Positions 47,211-56,870 of a DNA stretch of 64,000 nt are shown piece by piece. The notes beneath the pieces were generated by a model that was not told the DNA's origin, did not search any database, and was given only the letters and a program-made list of their open reading frames with translations. This stretch comes from Malaya genurostris (taxonomy: Eukaryota; Arthropoda; Insecta; Diptera; Culicidae), in the NCBI RefSeq assembly GCF_030247185.1, contig NC_080572.1, positions 156,987,080-157,051,079 on the forward strand, in the 5' to 3' direction. Each line of letters begins with the position of its first letter. Position 1 is the stretch's first letter. The position numbers and the translations under genes are program-made.

Positions 47211-47882
47211 TCGGTTACGTCACTTATACCATCATATATCTGGAACCAAAAGTCACAACCATTTGATCTTCGAACTTGATCAACGGCCCGACAGTAGCTT
47301 TCAAACGAGCTCAAGTTTGTTAAAATCGGATCAGCCATCTCTGAGAAAATTGAGCGCGTTCAAATACAACGCTTTTTGTCGGTTACGTCACTTATACAAT
47401 CATATCTTCGGAACCAAAACTCACAGCCATTTGATCTTCGAACTTGATCAATGGTCCAACAGTAGCTTTCAAACGAGCCCGAGTTTGTTAAAATCGGTTC
47501 AGCCATCTCTGAGAAATTTGAGCGCGTTCAAATACAACGCTTTTTGTCGGTTACGTCACTTATACAATCATATCTCCGGAACCTAAAGTCACAGCCATTT
47601 GATCTTTGAACTTGATCAATCGCCCGACAGTAGCTTTCAAACGAGCCCAAGTTTGTTCAAATCGGTTCAGCCATCTCTGAGAAAATTGAGCGCGTTCAAA
47701 TACAACGCTTTTTGTCGGTTACGTCACTTATACAATCATATCTCCGGAACCAAAAGTCACAGCCATTTGATCTTCAAACTTGATCAATGGCGCGACAGTA
47801 GCTTTCAAACGAGCCCAAGTTTGTTCAAATCGGTTCAGCCATCTCTGAGAAAATTGAGCGCGTTCAAATATCTTCGAAAAGT
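47211..47882 (+). repeat. 168-bp satellite, 4 tandem units
   Basis: Units start at 47211, 47379, 47547 and 47715 (TCGGTTACGTCACTTATACA), exactly 168 bp apart, with CTCTGAGAAAATTGAGCGCG near each end. As 168 is divisible by 3 and the units lack stops in one frame, an apparent repeat protein results; I regard it as non-coding. Related sequence occurs at 28.99-29.45 kb. Confidence 0.95.
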
Positions 47883-47900
47883 GCACATACATACACACAC

Positions 47901-47947
<47 letters not shown>
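47881..47947 (+). repeat. (CA)n microsatellite
   Basis: CACATACATACACACACACA followed by about 25 CA units. Confidence 0.95.
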
Positions 47948-47951
<4 letters not shown>

Positions 47952-48068
47952 TTTTCCGATCTCGACGAACTGAGTCGAATGGTATATAACACTATGGGTC
48001 TCCGAGGCTCCGTTCGAAAGTCGGTTTTTCCAGCAATTCTAATACCTTTCTATAGAGAAAGGCAAAAC

Positions 48069-48255
48069 GTAATCAGGAAAGTAGACACCTTACGTTACAC
48101 AGAGGATGGTTTCCATACGCATATCCACCATACGCGTATACACCATTCGCGTATGCTCCATATGTACCGGGACCATCATTTAATTACCCTCAAACAGACA
48201 GTAAAACTGAAGAAAAATTATTGCGCAGAATATTCCACCAGGTGGACACCAAAAA
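48069..48255 (+). pseudogene. Gypsy gag C-terminal part, Pro/Tyr-rich
   Basis: In one frame from about 48110: FPYAYPPYAYTPFAYAPYVP, then DSKTEEKLLRRIFHQVDTKN and a stop. Repeated P-Y motifs near the end of gag recall late-domain-like segments; that role is inference. Confidence 0.5.
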
Positions 48256-49135
48256 TTGCCCTTGATGTGCAAAAAACGTTCAACAGACTGCTTGAGGGGG
48301 CAAGTTAGTCAGAACGGTTCTCAAATACCCCATCTAGAAATTCATGAAAATGAGTTGAAACAATATGGGTATCGTCGTATTGAAAATTTTGAATATGATA
48401 ACCACTCGGAATCTCAAATCGAAGAGGTTTTCATTCATTTAAATGACGATGAGAGGCCATTTACAAAGGTCACGATTTTTGATATTCCTGTAATTGGGCT
48501 TCTAGACAGCGGTGCTCACCGCAGCATTTTAGGGGTAGGAGCCCATGCGTTAATTAAACAATGTAAATTAAAAATATATCCCTCTAATATGGAATTATTA
48601 ACCGCAAACGGTAAAAAATTACATACCGAAGGATGCGTGGACTTACCAATGACCTTTAATGGTATTACTAAAATGATACCCACATTGGTAGTACCAGAGC
48701 TAAAGCGTACATTAATTTTAGGCACCGATTTTTGGAAATCATTCCAAATAGTTCCAACGGTACAACCTGAAAAGATAGAGACTATTGAAATAACACCCCC
48801 GGCAAATGACTTATCAAAATCCCAGATAGAAAAACTAGAAATCGTGAAGGCCCAATTTAAAGTTGGCACCAAAGGCAAATTAGACCACACGTCAAAAATC
48901 AGTCACCGAATTGAATTAACGGAAGAAGCTAAAAAATTATCTCTAGTTCGAATAAATCCATTCCCCGTGTCACCCAAACGTCAAGGGCAAATTAATAATG
49001 AATTAGATAATATGCTAGAAGCCGGTATCATAGAGAGATCGTACAGCGAATGGGCACTGAGATTGGTCCCTGTAGACCTTTTTGTATCCATTGTGATGCT
49101 AGTGACACTGCGATAGCAGAAGTGATAACGCAAAC
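48256..49135 (+). pseudogene. Gypsy protease and start of RT; RT core deleted; RNase H start
   Basis: Aspartic protease: FDIPVIGLLDSGAHRSILG (active site DSGA, about residues 75-90), TLILGTDFWKSF near its end. Then RT N-terminus HRIELTEEAKKLSLVRINPF, QINNELDNMLEAGIIERSYS, EWALRLVPV. The sequence then jumps to RNase H (CRPFCIHCDASDTAIAEVIT, in a shifted frame), so the catalytic RT core (no YxDD box) is missing. The RNase H is then cut by the 902-bp TIR element at 49143. Confidence 0.88.
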
Positions 49136-50051
49136 TTATGACCGACGACACGACCAGGCACTCCGAAGAAAAATCAGCATTAAAACGGTTCGCTAATGAT
49201 TCACCGCCAGTTACCACAAATCTAGCGACCCCTTGTAAATGAGAAAAAAAAATTTCTCGAGCAACACTGTTTTGAAAGCGGTGGAATAGTTCTATTAGTG
49301 TTAAACTTTGTCCAAATTAAGCAGAAATGTATTTAAATGAACTCGATTTTCGGAGTTTAATCGAAACTATGGATGAAACCAACGAACGAGGACAATGATC
49401 TGCTTTCAGCGATTCATCCGTACACTTCAACTGCTAGCTTTTCTGGGCAGTAGGATTCGGTGTAATATGCCGGTGTCAAAATTGTTTTGTGTCGATTGAG
49501 TGCGCAGCAGTGGAAACATTATTTCACCTTGGCCACTATTCGAGGATTACTAGTGGAATTCCATAAAAAAATCATTTTACCGTACGTTATGCAGGTACCG
49601 TAGAGCACTAGCCTCGCTCAGCTCGTTGTCGGTCATTTCCATGTCTTCCTCGTTGGTTTGCGCTGAGCTGTTATCACACAACGGTTTCAAGTCAGCAGTG
49701 AGTTATGCATTCCAATGTCCCTAAGACCTGAATTTTGAACTCGACTTTATAAAAGATATAACTCATACTCTTCAATTTTTACATTACGCTCGAGGCAGGT
49801 AAATCCATTAAAATGTTCGGTAATATAATAACCGATCTGAAATTTATTTTGTTTACATTCAACTTGCCTTCGATACGCAGTATCCAAGGTTATGGTGACT
49901 GTTATTCAAAATCAATAAATATATCAACTTGTGCTGCCAGTTTACAAAAATTTACTAGCGTTTTCGATTTGACATTTCCAGTTACTGAGGGGTAGTTAAA
50001 TTTACGATACAGTTTTGATAGACGAGTGGCAGGTCGTGTCGTCGTTATGAC
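49136..50051. mobile_element. 902-bp TIR element (49143-50044) with 7-bp duplication TTATGAC
   Basis: Left end CGACGACACGACCAGGCACT; right end reverse-complemented CGACGACACGACCTGCCACT. TTATGAC is repeated at 49136-49142 and 50045-50051. Removal restores gypsy RNase H ITQTYD-GIEKPIAY. No transposase frame. Superfamily unassigned; different TIR from the 7-bp element at 24.2 kb. Confidence 0.9.
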
Positions 50052-50470
50052 GGTATCGAAAAGCCAATAGCGTATTCTCAAAAATTGAGTGGTGCGTAAC
50101 AACGGTACTTTGCCACCGAAAAGGAGGCACTGGCGGTGATTAACTCAATACAAAAGTTTAGATGTTACGTTGAAGGGTCTAAGTTTACTGTTTTCACAGA
50201 CGCCTCCGCGCTTACATACATCTTACGCAGCAGTTGGAAGACGTCTTCAAGATTATGTCGATGGAGTATAGAACTTCAACATCACGACATGGTCCTTAAA
50301 CACCCCCGAGGGGTAGATAACATCATACCAGACGCGTTATCACGCGCAGTAGAAACGTTGTCGGTGAATATAAAGCCCGACGTATGGTATAGATGCCTGA
50401 TTAAAAATGGTATAGTCGCCTGATTAAAAATGTCCAGAAGGAACCGGAAAAATTTAAAGACTTTTCGATA
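50045..50470 (+). pseudogene. Gypsy RNase H
   Basis: YDGIEKPIAYSQKLSGA, stop, QRYFATEKEALAVINSIQKF, FTVFTDASALTYILRS (catalytic Asp in TDAS; usual motif TDHKAL), then KHPRGVDNIIPDALSRAVET, the linker to integrase. Role: degradation of RNA in the RNA-DNA hybrid. One in-frame stop and a frameshift near 50420. Confidence 0.88.
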
Positions 50471-51627
50471 GATCCGGGTATTTTGAAAAAGCTAGTAGCC
50501 TCTAAAAATGACACTATTGATTATCATTTTGAATGGAAAACATGTGTGCCATTTGATATGAGAGAACAAATACTAAAAGAAGAGCATAACAACGCCCTTC
50601 ATCTAGGGTTCGATAAGACTCTTGCCCTAGTCAAAAAGAAATATTACTGGCCTAAATTATCAGAGAATGTAAGATCCCATATTCGAAAATGCTCCATATG
50701 TAAGCTAAAGAAACCTGCAAACATCTCACTGAAACCTCCGATGGGCTTACAACGTATAACCACAAAACCCTTTCAAATAGTGGCTCTGGACTTTATTCAA
50801 TCGCTTCCAAGAAGCAAAAATGGTCATTCTCATTTACTAGTGATTATGGACTTGTTTTCAAAGTTTTGCCTTCTTTTCCCTTTGCGGAAAATATCAAATT
50901 CCCAAGTAGGCCAAATTTTAGAAGAAAATTGGTTCCGAAGGTACTCCACTCCGGAGTATATAATAAAAGATAATGCTACCACTTTCCTCACCAAAAACTT
51001 CCAAGCACTTTTAGAAAAAATTCGAGTCCAACATCATCACTCACAGTCCAACCCGGTAGAAAGACTAAACCGAACAATAAACGCGTGTATTCGGATATAT
51101 GTGTAAAAAGGTTATGGGATACCAGGGTATCGGAGATAGAATATCTGCTCAATAATTCACCCCACATGGCTACGGGGTTTACCCCCTATAGGATATTATT
51201 TGGTCACGAGATTATAGAAAAAGGGGATGAACATCGTATGGATAGGGATAAGGAAGAAGTTTCTGAGGAGGAAGGGATAGGAAGAAAGGAAAATATCGAC
51301 AAATTTTTTAGAGACATTGTTTATAAAAACTTACAAAAAAATTACGAGAAAAATAAAAAATATTATAACTTGCGCAGCTCTACAGAAGCTCCTTGTTACA
51401 CGGTGGGATAGAAAGTTTATAAAAGAAATTTTCGACAATCCTCAGCTTAAGAAAACTATAATGCAAAATTAGGTCCTCTTTACCTCCCATGTACGATGGC
51501 GGCTAAAGTAGGAACTAATTCTTATCAGCTATTAGATGATACGGGGAAATCCGTAGGTATATTTTCAGCTGCAGGCTTGAAACCAGCAGACAGCGAAACC
51601 AAAAAAGCTAGAAAGAGAAATAAATAA
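50471..51627 (+). pseudogene. Gypsy integrase
   Basis: HHCC zinc domain (EEHNNALHLGFDKTLALV ... CSICKLKK), catalytic core with VALDFIQSLPRSKNG (D), YIIKDNATTFLTKNF (D), SNPVERLNRTINAC (E): all three acidic residues present. A frameshift near 51085 moves into VSEIEYLLNNSPHMATGFTP, YRILFGHEI; later KNYEKNKKYYNLRS and a C-terminal block with GPLYLPCTMAAKVGTNSYQL. A stop near 51411 and frameshifts break it. Mobilises element DNA into the genome when intact. Confidence 0.9.
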
Positions 51628-51807
51628 TTGATTACATATAGTAACATATATTTAGTAAAAGAAAAACAAAAACTCATCTGTGTAGCTGTGTAGTGTAGTG
51701 TAGCTGCGGCCGAAGTTACACGGAAAGACTCCAATTTTAATCCAATAGCAAACTAATGGAGTAGTCCACAATCCAACAAAAAAAAATCAACACAATACAT
51801 ACGACCA

Positions 51808-52684
51808 TAACAGATCGGCTGAAAAGTTCGTATCGTTTCTATGAGAGGGCGCCACTAGAATTAAATCCATACCATTTTCAGTTAGTACCAACCTTCAAAA
51901 GAAACGTGTATAAATTTGACAGCTGTCTGATTATTAGTTTGTGAGATATTGCATTTTGAGTGAAGCTACTTTTGTTATTGTGAAAAAAATGGAAAAAAGG
52001 AATTTCGTGTGTTGATGAATCACTACTTTTTGATGAAAAAAAGTGCCACCGATACCAAAAAATGGCTTGATGAGTGTTATCCAGACTCTGCACCGGGCGA
52101 AGCAACAATTCGTAAGTGGTTTGCAAAATTTCGTACTGGTCATATGAGCACCGAAGACGATGAACGCAGTGGACGTCCAAAAGAGGCTGTTACCGATGAA
52201 AACGTGAAAAAAATCCACAAAATGATTTTCAATGACCGTAAAGTGAAGCTGATCGAGATAGCTGACACCCTAAAGATATCAAAGGATATGAGAAAGCTTT
52301 GTGCAAAATGGGTGCCGCGTGAGCTCACAATCGATCAAAAACAACAACGAAAAACCATGCTGAAATTGAACGAATTGGGCTTCGAATTGCTCCCTCATCC
52401 ACCGTATGCTCCAGATTTGCCCCCCAGTGACTTTTTCCTGTTCTCAGACCTCAAGAGAATGCTCGCTGGTAAAAAAATTTAGAAGCAATGAAGAAATCGC
52501 TGAAACTGAGGCCTATTTTGAGGCAAAGGACAAATCGTACTACAAAAATGGTATCGAAAAGTTGGAAGATCGCTATAATCGCTGTTTCGCCTCTGATGGC
52601 AATTATGTTGAATAATAAAAACGAATTTTGGCAAAAAAATGTGTGTTTCTATTAAACGATACGAACTTTTCAGCCGAACTGTTA
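51808..52684 (+). mobile_element. Mariner deletion derivative (51810-52682), TA duplication
   Basis: Ends ACAGATCGGCTGAAAAGTTC and, reverse-complemented, ACAGTTCGGCTGAAAAGTTC, with TCGTATCGTTT continuing both; about 30-bp TIRs. TA flanks at 51808-51809 and 52683-52684. 873 bp against roughly 1.3 kb for whole mariners. Confidence 0.93.
52009..52615 (+). pseudogene. Mariner transposase, centre deleted
   Basis: The N-terminal HTH region is present (HYFLMKKSATDTKKWLDECY, GEATIRKWFAKFRTGH, DERSGRPKEAVTDENVKKIH, WVPRELTIDQKQQR). The sequence jumps to LGFELLPHPPYAPDLPPSDF (third catalytic Asp) and SNEEIAETEAYFEAKD ... LEDRYNRCFASDGNYVE. The first two catalytic Asp of the D,D34D triad are lost, plus a frameshift near 52480. 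It cuts and pastes TIR-flanked DNA when whole; here inactive but TIRs remain. Confidence 0.92.
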
Positions 52685-53130
52685 CAAGGGCAAACAGCTT
52701 AACTTTTCGAACATTTTTCCAGCAAAATCTATCCTGAATCATAGCCAGAGCTAGCCAACTGAACTATTATAACGATTTTGCTATTCGCGCGCGCCTTTGT
52801 AAGTAGAAACGTTCGATAAGTTGATCGGTTTAGTAGAATCACTAGCACGTAAAACAAATCCATCTCAACAAAAACCTGAAACTAAATAAAATGTAAACAA
52901 AACGATGAACTACAACTAGCCAATAGATACTCACCATTAGCATAGGATTGAAAATTTCTCTCGCTCCATACATAACAGCGATAGAGAGGGAGAAGACAGA
53001 GAACAGCGATTTTTGAGTTCCCTACTGTTTCTTTACCGAAATAGAATAGGATCAAGAAAAAAATAAAAATTTACTGGTCACGGCTCGGCAAAATGAATAC
53101 AATTCATTTTAAACCCAGGTGACAGGGTAA
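52685..53130 (+). other. Gypsy 3' internal non-coding region
   Basis: AT-rich leader to the 3' LTR. No clear polypurine tract; AGGTGACAGGGTAA just before 53131 is the only purine-rich candidate. Confidence 0.55.
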
Positions 53131-55949
53131 TGTAACCAATAGGTTTCAGAATGATAACTTGTAGGTTCCACCACAAGTCTATAAACTTCCTTACGAGACT
53201 CGTACGCGAGTGAGCCTATCATGAATGCTGGTGAATCTGACAGCCTCGGATGAATATTAAACTCTCTGAGCAAAATGTATCGACGTTTTTCAGTTGCACC
53301 GTATTCTTACACCTTTTCTTCCATGGATTGATATTAGATCGGTTTGAGCCCGAAGGGTTAGCTGGTCGCTCAGAGGTGGAGACATTAGAGATAGTGTTGC
53401 CAAACAATAATGACCTGTCAAACCTATGCTTTTTTGTCGGAAACTTTCGTTGTATTTCGGTAAAAGTCGTTTTCCCACCAATAATTCAAGATAAATACGC
53501 TTCGCATAGAACGAATCGCTCTCTTTTTTCCGTGACTTTCAACCAAAGTAGTAGTGCGCGACGGTGATTGACTTTAGGAGAATTAAAAAGGATTTGTCCA
53601 CGTGTTGTAAATAATTCAGTAATTGTAGGTTAAATATTATATTAAAATAGTGTAAACGCGGTAGAAAAATTATTTATATTTTGCAGAATTACTATTTGAG
53701 AATTGTGTATTAAAAAGTTCAGGTGTAATGTCAGAGCCATAACTGGATGTCGTGAATACAAATAAAACTGACACTGTTACTTCATACTTCCGAATATAAA
53801 TTAGTTGATCGATAGTGTGAATTGCGCAATTTGAGAATTTTGATGTCGATTATTTCATTTCGGATTTCAATATTTTAGTAAAAGATGCTATCTCAAAATG
53901 CTGTACGAGATTAATTTCTGGCATCCCAGTAGAGCCAAATTGTATAATTTTCTAAGATATCAAACATTGATTGAATATAAACGATTCTAAACACTGTTGC
54001 GAATTTAGAACTGTGAAAATTGCAAAAAACTGATCAAATTATCTTAGATTTGCACTACACTGATAATTTTAATTTTAGATTTACAAAGAAGCAATCTTTA
54101 CAGTTCTTTAGGTAACATTTAGAGCCATCAGAAGGGCTGATTTTGCAGAATGTTCCACACTGTTGTCCATTTTCCGTTGTATTTTGCTCCAATGCAAACG
54201 ACCACCAACAGGATGATGTAATCGATCTTCTTCGAAGGGAAACTGGCTCTGTGACCTGAGCGTTTGAGGTTTTATACAACGCTTAAGGTCTGCTCGCATT
54301 ACTAGCGACTGCCCCACCTGACGACCGAAGTCCAAATGAAAGCACGACCTAAGCTAAGGCTTTATACCACGCAGAAGGTTTGCTTTCATTGCCAACTGCT
54401 ACACTGGACGACTGAAGTCCAAATGAGAGTTGCGACCTGAGCGTTTAAGGTTTTTAACCACGCAGAAGGTGCACTCTCCGAAGCTGCTGGTTGATTAAAT
54501 CATTCCCACGACGGCTGTTTCCATCCAACGCACAAGAAGAAATGATCGATTTTCGACCACGGTTCCCCGTTATACGCAGTCAGTTGAAGATATGTGCCTG
54601 ACTACCTCAAAATCGTCGTTCTTGCGCGAAAAACCCAAGCGAAAGTAAAGAGTTTTCCGCGTTGTTTTCAAATTTTGAGAAAACTTAATTTTTGAGTTGT
54701 TTGTGGTTATCTCACTGTTCAAAATATTGTCCCAAATTCCTGATCATATTTTTGATGAAATAGTGAAAGAATTATGTTGCTGCCATCAATACATGTTGAG
54801 ATATTCACGATTAAGTTCTGCCCATTCTTCCATATGGCTAATTTTGAAAAGGCACCCCATAGTAAAGTAAGTCGTATTCACGACAAAATTCCACGGGCAC
54901 AGAGTGCTAAAAATAGTATAAAACAAGAGAAAAAGGTAATTTATTTGATTTTTGGAACCACTTGTAAGGTTAGGAGACGTCACATGTACTAATGATGTGT
55001 GCAGGTTCGCACGCTAGCGGGCCTTTTTCTTTTATATTTGTATCGGAACAAGTTCCGATTTTTCGTCCATAGAACCCGGATCTTCGCTCGAAGTCACCGC
55101 TATTACGGCGGAAAGATAACTCCACCAGGAAGTACGAAGCATTCCGGGAAGGTTAGTCGGAATTCTGGCGGGACATTTACCCGATTTTCCACGTTCGGCC
55201 ATCCCCAACAATCGGTGGGCCGTTTCCGATAGTGAGGGCGTAGGACGCCATTTTCCCAGGGCTACGAATACCTAAAGCTGTCAGCGTAGCCGGTATTCAT
55301 GGTGTACCATCATCGCTTCATCTTTAAAACCATCAAGACCATGGGAAATATTGAGGTTAGTCAATGTGTAGTGTTGGCTGTTACACTGGTGTTGCATTGC
55401 CATATGCATAAGTGAAGCTAATACAAGGATTACATATATCTGAAAGCTGTTTGGTTCGAGAGCACGTGAGTTGAACGTCAAGGAAAAGCTGCAAGCACAT
55501 AAGGTAACATGTGACGTCAGTATACATTAAGAGTAAATGTGGAAAATTTTAATTTAGGATAGAAAATAGGATAGGTATGTTAGGGGTTGGAGAAGGAAAA
55601 TTTAACAAGGTTGAACTGAATTATTTACATGACTTCATAACTTGTTCGAATTTCGGGCTGTAAAGAGTCAAACAGGACTCATTTGGGGGATTGTCCGCCG
55701 AAAGGTGATCGATTCGTTTTGCTTTTGAGCATCCCAAAGTTGGTGGGATTGTTTGGTCGCTGTCCGGTGTAAACATAGTTGACCTGATCGGGTGAGACCT
55801 TCATCGTTCCTGATCGAAGTATTAGTGTGTGGGTGAGAGGAGGTGAAAAGCGATGCTGCTTGCGGTGTGAGCGACCCTGAGAGCATCACCAGCATACTTT
55901 CTCTAAACCAAGAGAGAGAGGGATAGTTTGAAAAATTGAAGACGTTTCA
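53131..55949 (+). repeat. Gypsy 3' LTR, interrupted by family A
   Basis: Aligns with the 5' LTR throughout apart from the family A insertion (53717-54884) and about 34 extra bases near 55881-55915 (GCATCACCAGCATACTTTCT). Without these it is about 1615 bp. Scattered point differences show the gypsy is not recent. Confidence 0.93.
53713..54888 (-). mobile_element. Repeat family A copy (53717-54884, 1168 bp) in gypsy 3' LTR
   Basis: Starts GTTCAGGTGTAATGTCAGAG, CCATAACTGGATGTCGTG; ends GTCGTATTCACGAC. AAAA on both sides (53713-53716 and 54885-54888). The 5' LTR shows the empty site TTAAAAATTCCACGGG. Subfamily 2: the middle has about 2.5 tandem units of 88-94 bp starting GACCTGAGCGTTT (54252, 54346, 54434). 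Confidence 0.95.
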
Positions 55950-56273
55950 CTTCTTCCACACGTCGCGAGCTGTTTCTGCATCCTTCACATAAACATAGTT
56001 TACTGGGTCCAATAGCAATATAATCTTTGCTCTTGCCTTACGACACTTTCGTTCATCTATTTCTGGTAAGGTGCCGTCATCTTTCAGCACTGGTTTCACC
56101 GCTTCCCACAAATTCTCCAACTCAAGGTAAGTCTCCACAGCAAACTTCCATGTAGACCAATTCTCTCGACCGATTAAACGTTCGAAAGATGGAAGACTAT
56201 TAACAGTTTGGACTGTAGGCTGTAAAACTTGCGGATTGGCTTGAGGATCACCAACATGATCTCTGATGGACAT
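55950..56273 (-). pseudogene. Copia element 1: gag N-terminal half
   Basis: Starts MSIRDHVGDPQANPQVLQPT at 56273, 16 bases from the LTR-side PBS, and contains PSFERLIGRENWSTWKFAVE, KARAKIILLLDPVNYVYVKD, AETARDVWKK, where the gypsy interrupts. The continuation LEAAFEDTGL is at 43941. Same gag family as copia element 2 (KARAKIILLLDPVNYVHVRE). Confidence 0.92.
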
Positions 56274-56288
56274 TCTGGGCCCATAACC
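56274..56288 (-). promoter_or_regulatory. Copia element 1 primer-binding site (half tRNA-iMet type)
   Basis: Minus strand GGTTATGGGCCCAGA directly after the LTR. As in Drosophila copia, this matches an internal part of initiator tRNA-Met rather than its 3' end (established for copia; similarity from memory). Confidence 0.8.
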
Positions 56289-56425
56289 TCTTGGAATGGC
56301 CGAAGATCAAACTACTTTGGTTGACGGTTGAAATGGAAGTGAAAATTTTATTAAGTTTAATTTTACTATAGCCTACTAATTTTGTATGCGTCGGATTGAC
56401 CGCGTCGCTTCATCTTATTCTAACA
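56289..56425 (-). repeat. Copia element 1 5' LTR (137 bp)
   Basis: On the minus strand TGTTAGAATAAGATGAAGCG ... CATTCCAAGA. The partner 3' LTR is missing because the element is cut at 38973. Confidence 0.75.
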
Positions 56426-56870
56426 GGCAAGAATCCGACAGAAAAGAACCGTTTATAACCGCTAGGTGAAATTCTCTGCCGGAAACGGTTGTTGCATTGT
56501 TGCCAGAGTTTTGCCGGAACTCTGGCAGAATTCCGGCAAAAATGCTGGCAGACATAGCCAACCGTCTGGGTGGAAATCTGCCCGCCGCGTACAAGTGGGT
56601 GTGATTGTAAGTGAGCTGTCAGAAAAATTCATAAAGAAATTAGTTTTCATACGCTTGTTTCATATGTTACACTAGATTTGTTTTTTTTTCGTATTTATTT
56701 TGATATGCAAAAAAGTGTTCGTAAAAGTTGACAAAATGTTTTTTCTGAACGATTTATTTTTATATAATTTTGGAAATCGTGAGCACCGAAATCAAATTAG
56801 AATTTATCGTCGAAAATTGAGAGATAATTCAAATCCTCTGGATCTTCCGGAATCGATGTGGCTATAAACA
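56426..56870. other. Non-coding, with interlocked palindromes at 56500-56545
   Basis: TGCCAGAGTTTTGCCGGAAC then TCTGGCAGAATTCCGGCAAA: one 10-bp stem (TGCCAGAGTT/AACTCTGGCA) overlaps another (TTTTGCCGGA/TCCGGCAAAA). Possibly the subterminal region of the Harbinger element to the right. Confidence 0.6.

Larger units (their letters stand above)
46165..48068 (+). mobile_element. Repeat family B copy inside gypsy gag
   Basis: Composite non-coding repeat: a 246-bp tandem dimer (46180-46675, each unit beginning AATCCACCTAGTGGTGTGAT), a hairpin of about 160-bp arms (46698-47027), four 168-bp satellite units (47211-47882), a CA microsatellite (47881-47947), then TCTATAGAGAAAGGCAAAA. It lies between gag coding (up to IKK near 46165) and resumed gag (NVIRKVDTLRYTEDG near 48070). 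Exact target duplication not resolved; A runs flank both sides. Confidence 0.8.
43942..55953 (+). mobile_element. Ty3/gypsy LTR retrotransposon, 12 kb, with 4-bp duplication CTTC
   Basis: LTRs at 43946-45560 and 53131-55949 start TGTAACCAATAGG and end ACGTTTCA/AGGTTTCA. The primer-binding site TGGCGCC starts at 45563. The internal region has gag, protease, RNase H and integrase on the plus strand. CTTC flanks the element (43942-43945 and 55950-55953), and removal restores the copia gag reading VWKK-LEAAFED. It carries four nested insertions: family B, a 902-bp TIR element, mariner, and family A in the 3' LTR. Confidence 0.93.

Noticed and set aside
47728..47952. Val/Cys-repeat frame on the minus strand
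   Set aside because: Translation of the CA microsatellite.
47167..47973. Apparent tandem-repeat protein (56-residue repeat, HLYNHISGTK type)
   Set aside because: The 168-bp satellite period is a multiple of 3 and lacks stops, so it stays open by chance. The same DNA occurs in non-coding context at 29 kb.
53717..54884. Family A as piggyBac because of nearby TTAA
   Set aside because: The duplicated bases are AAAA, not TTAA, and the other copies are flanked by TTTT.
43946..55949. Two independent repeats at 44-45.6 and 53.1-55.9 kb (segmental duplication)
   Set aside because: They are the LTRs of one gypsy element: TG...CA ends, PBS after the first, coding between, and CTTC duplication outside.
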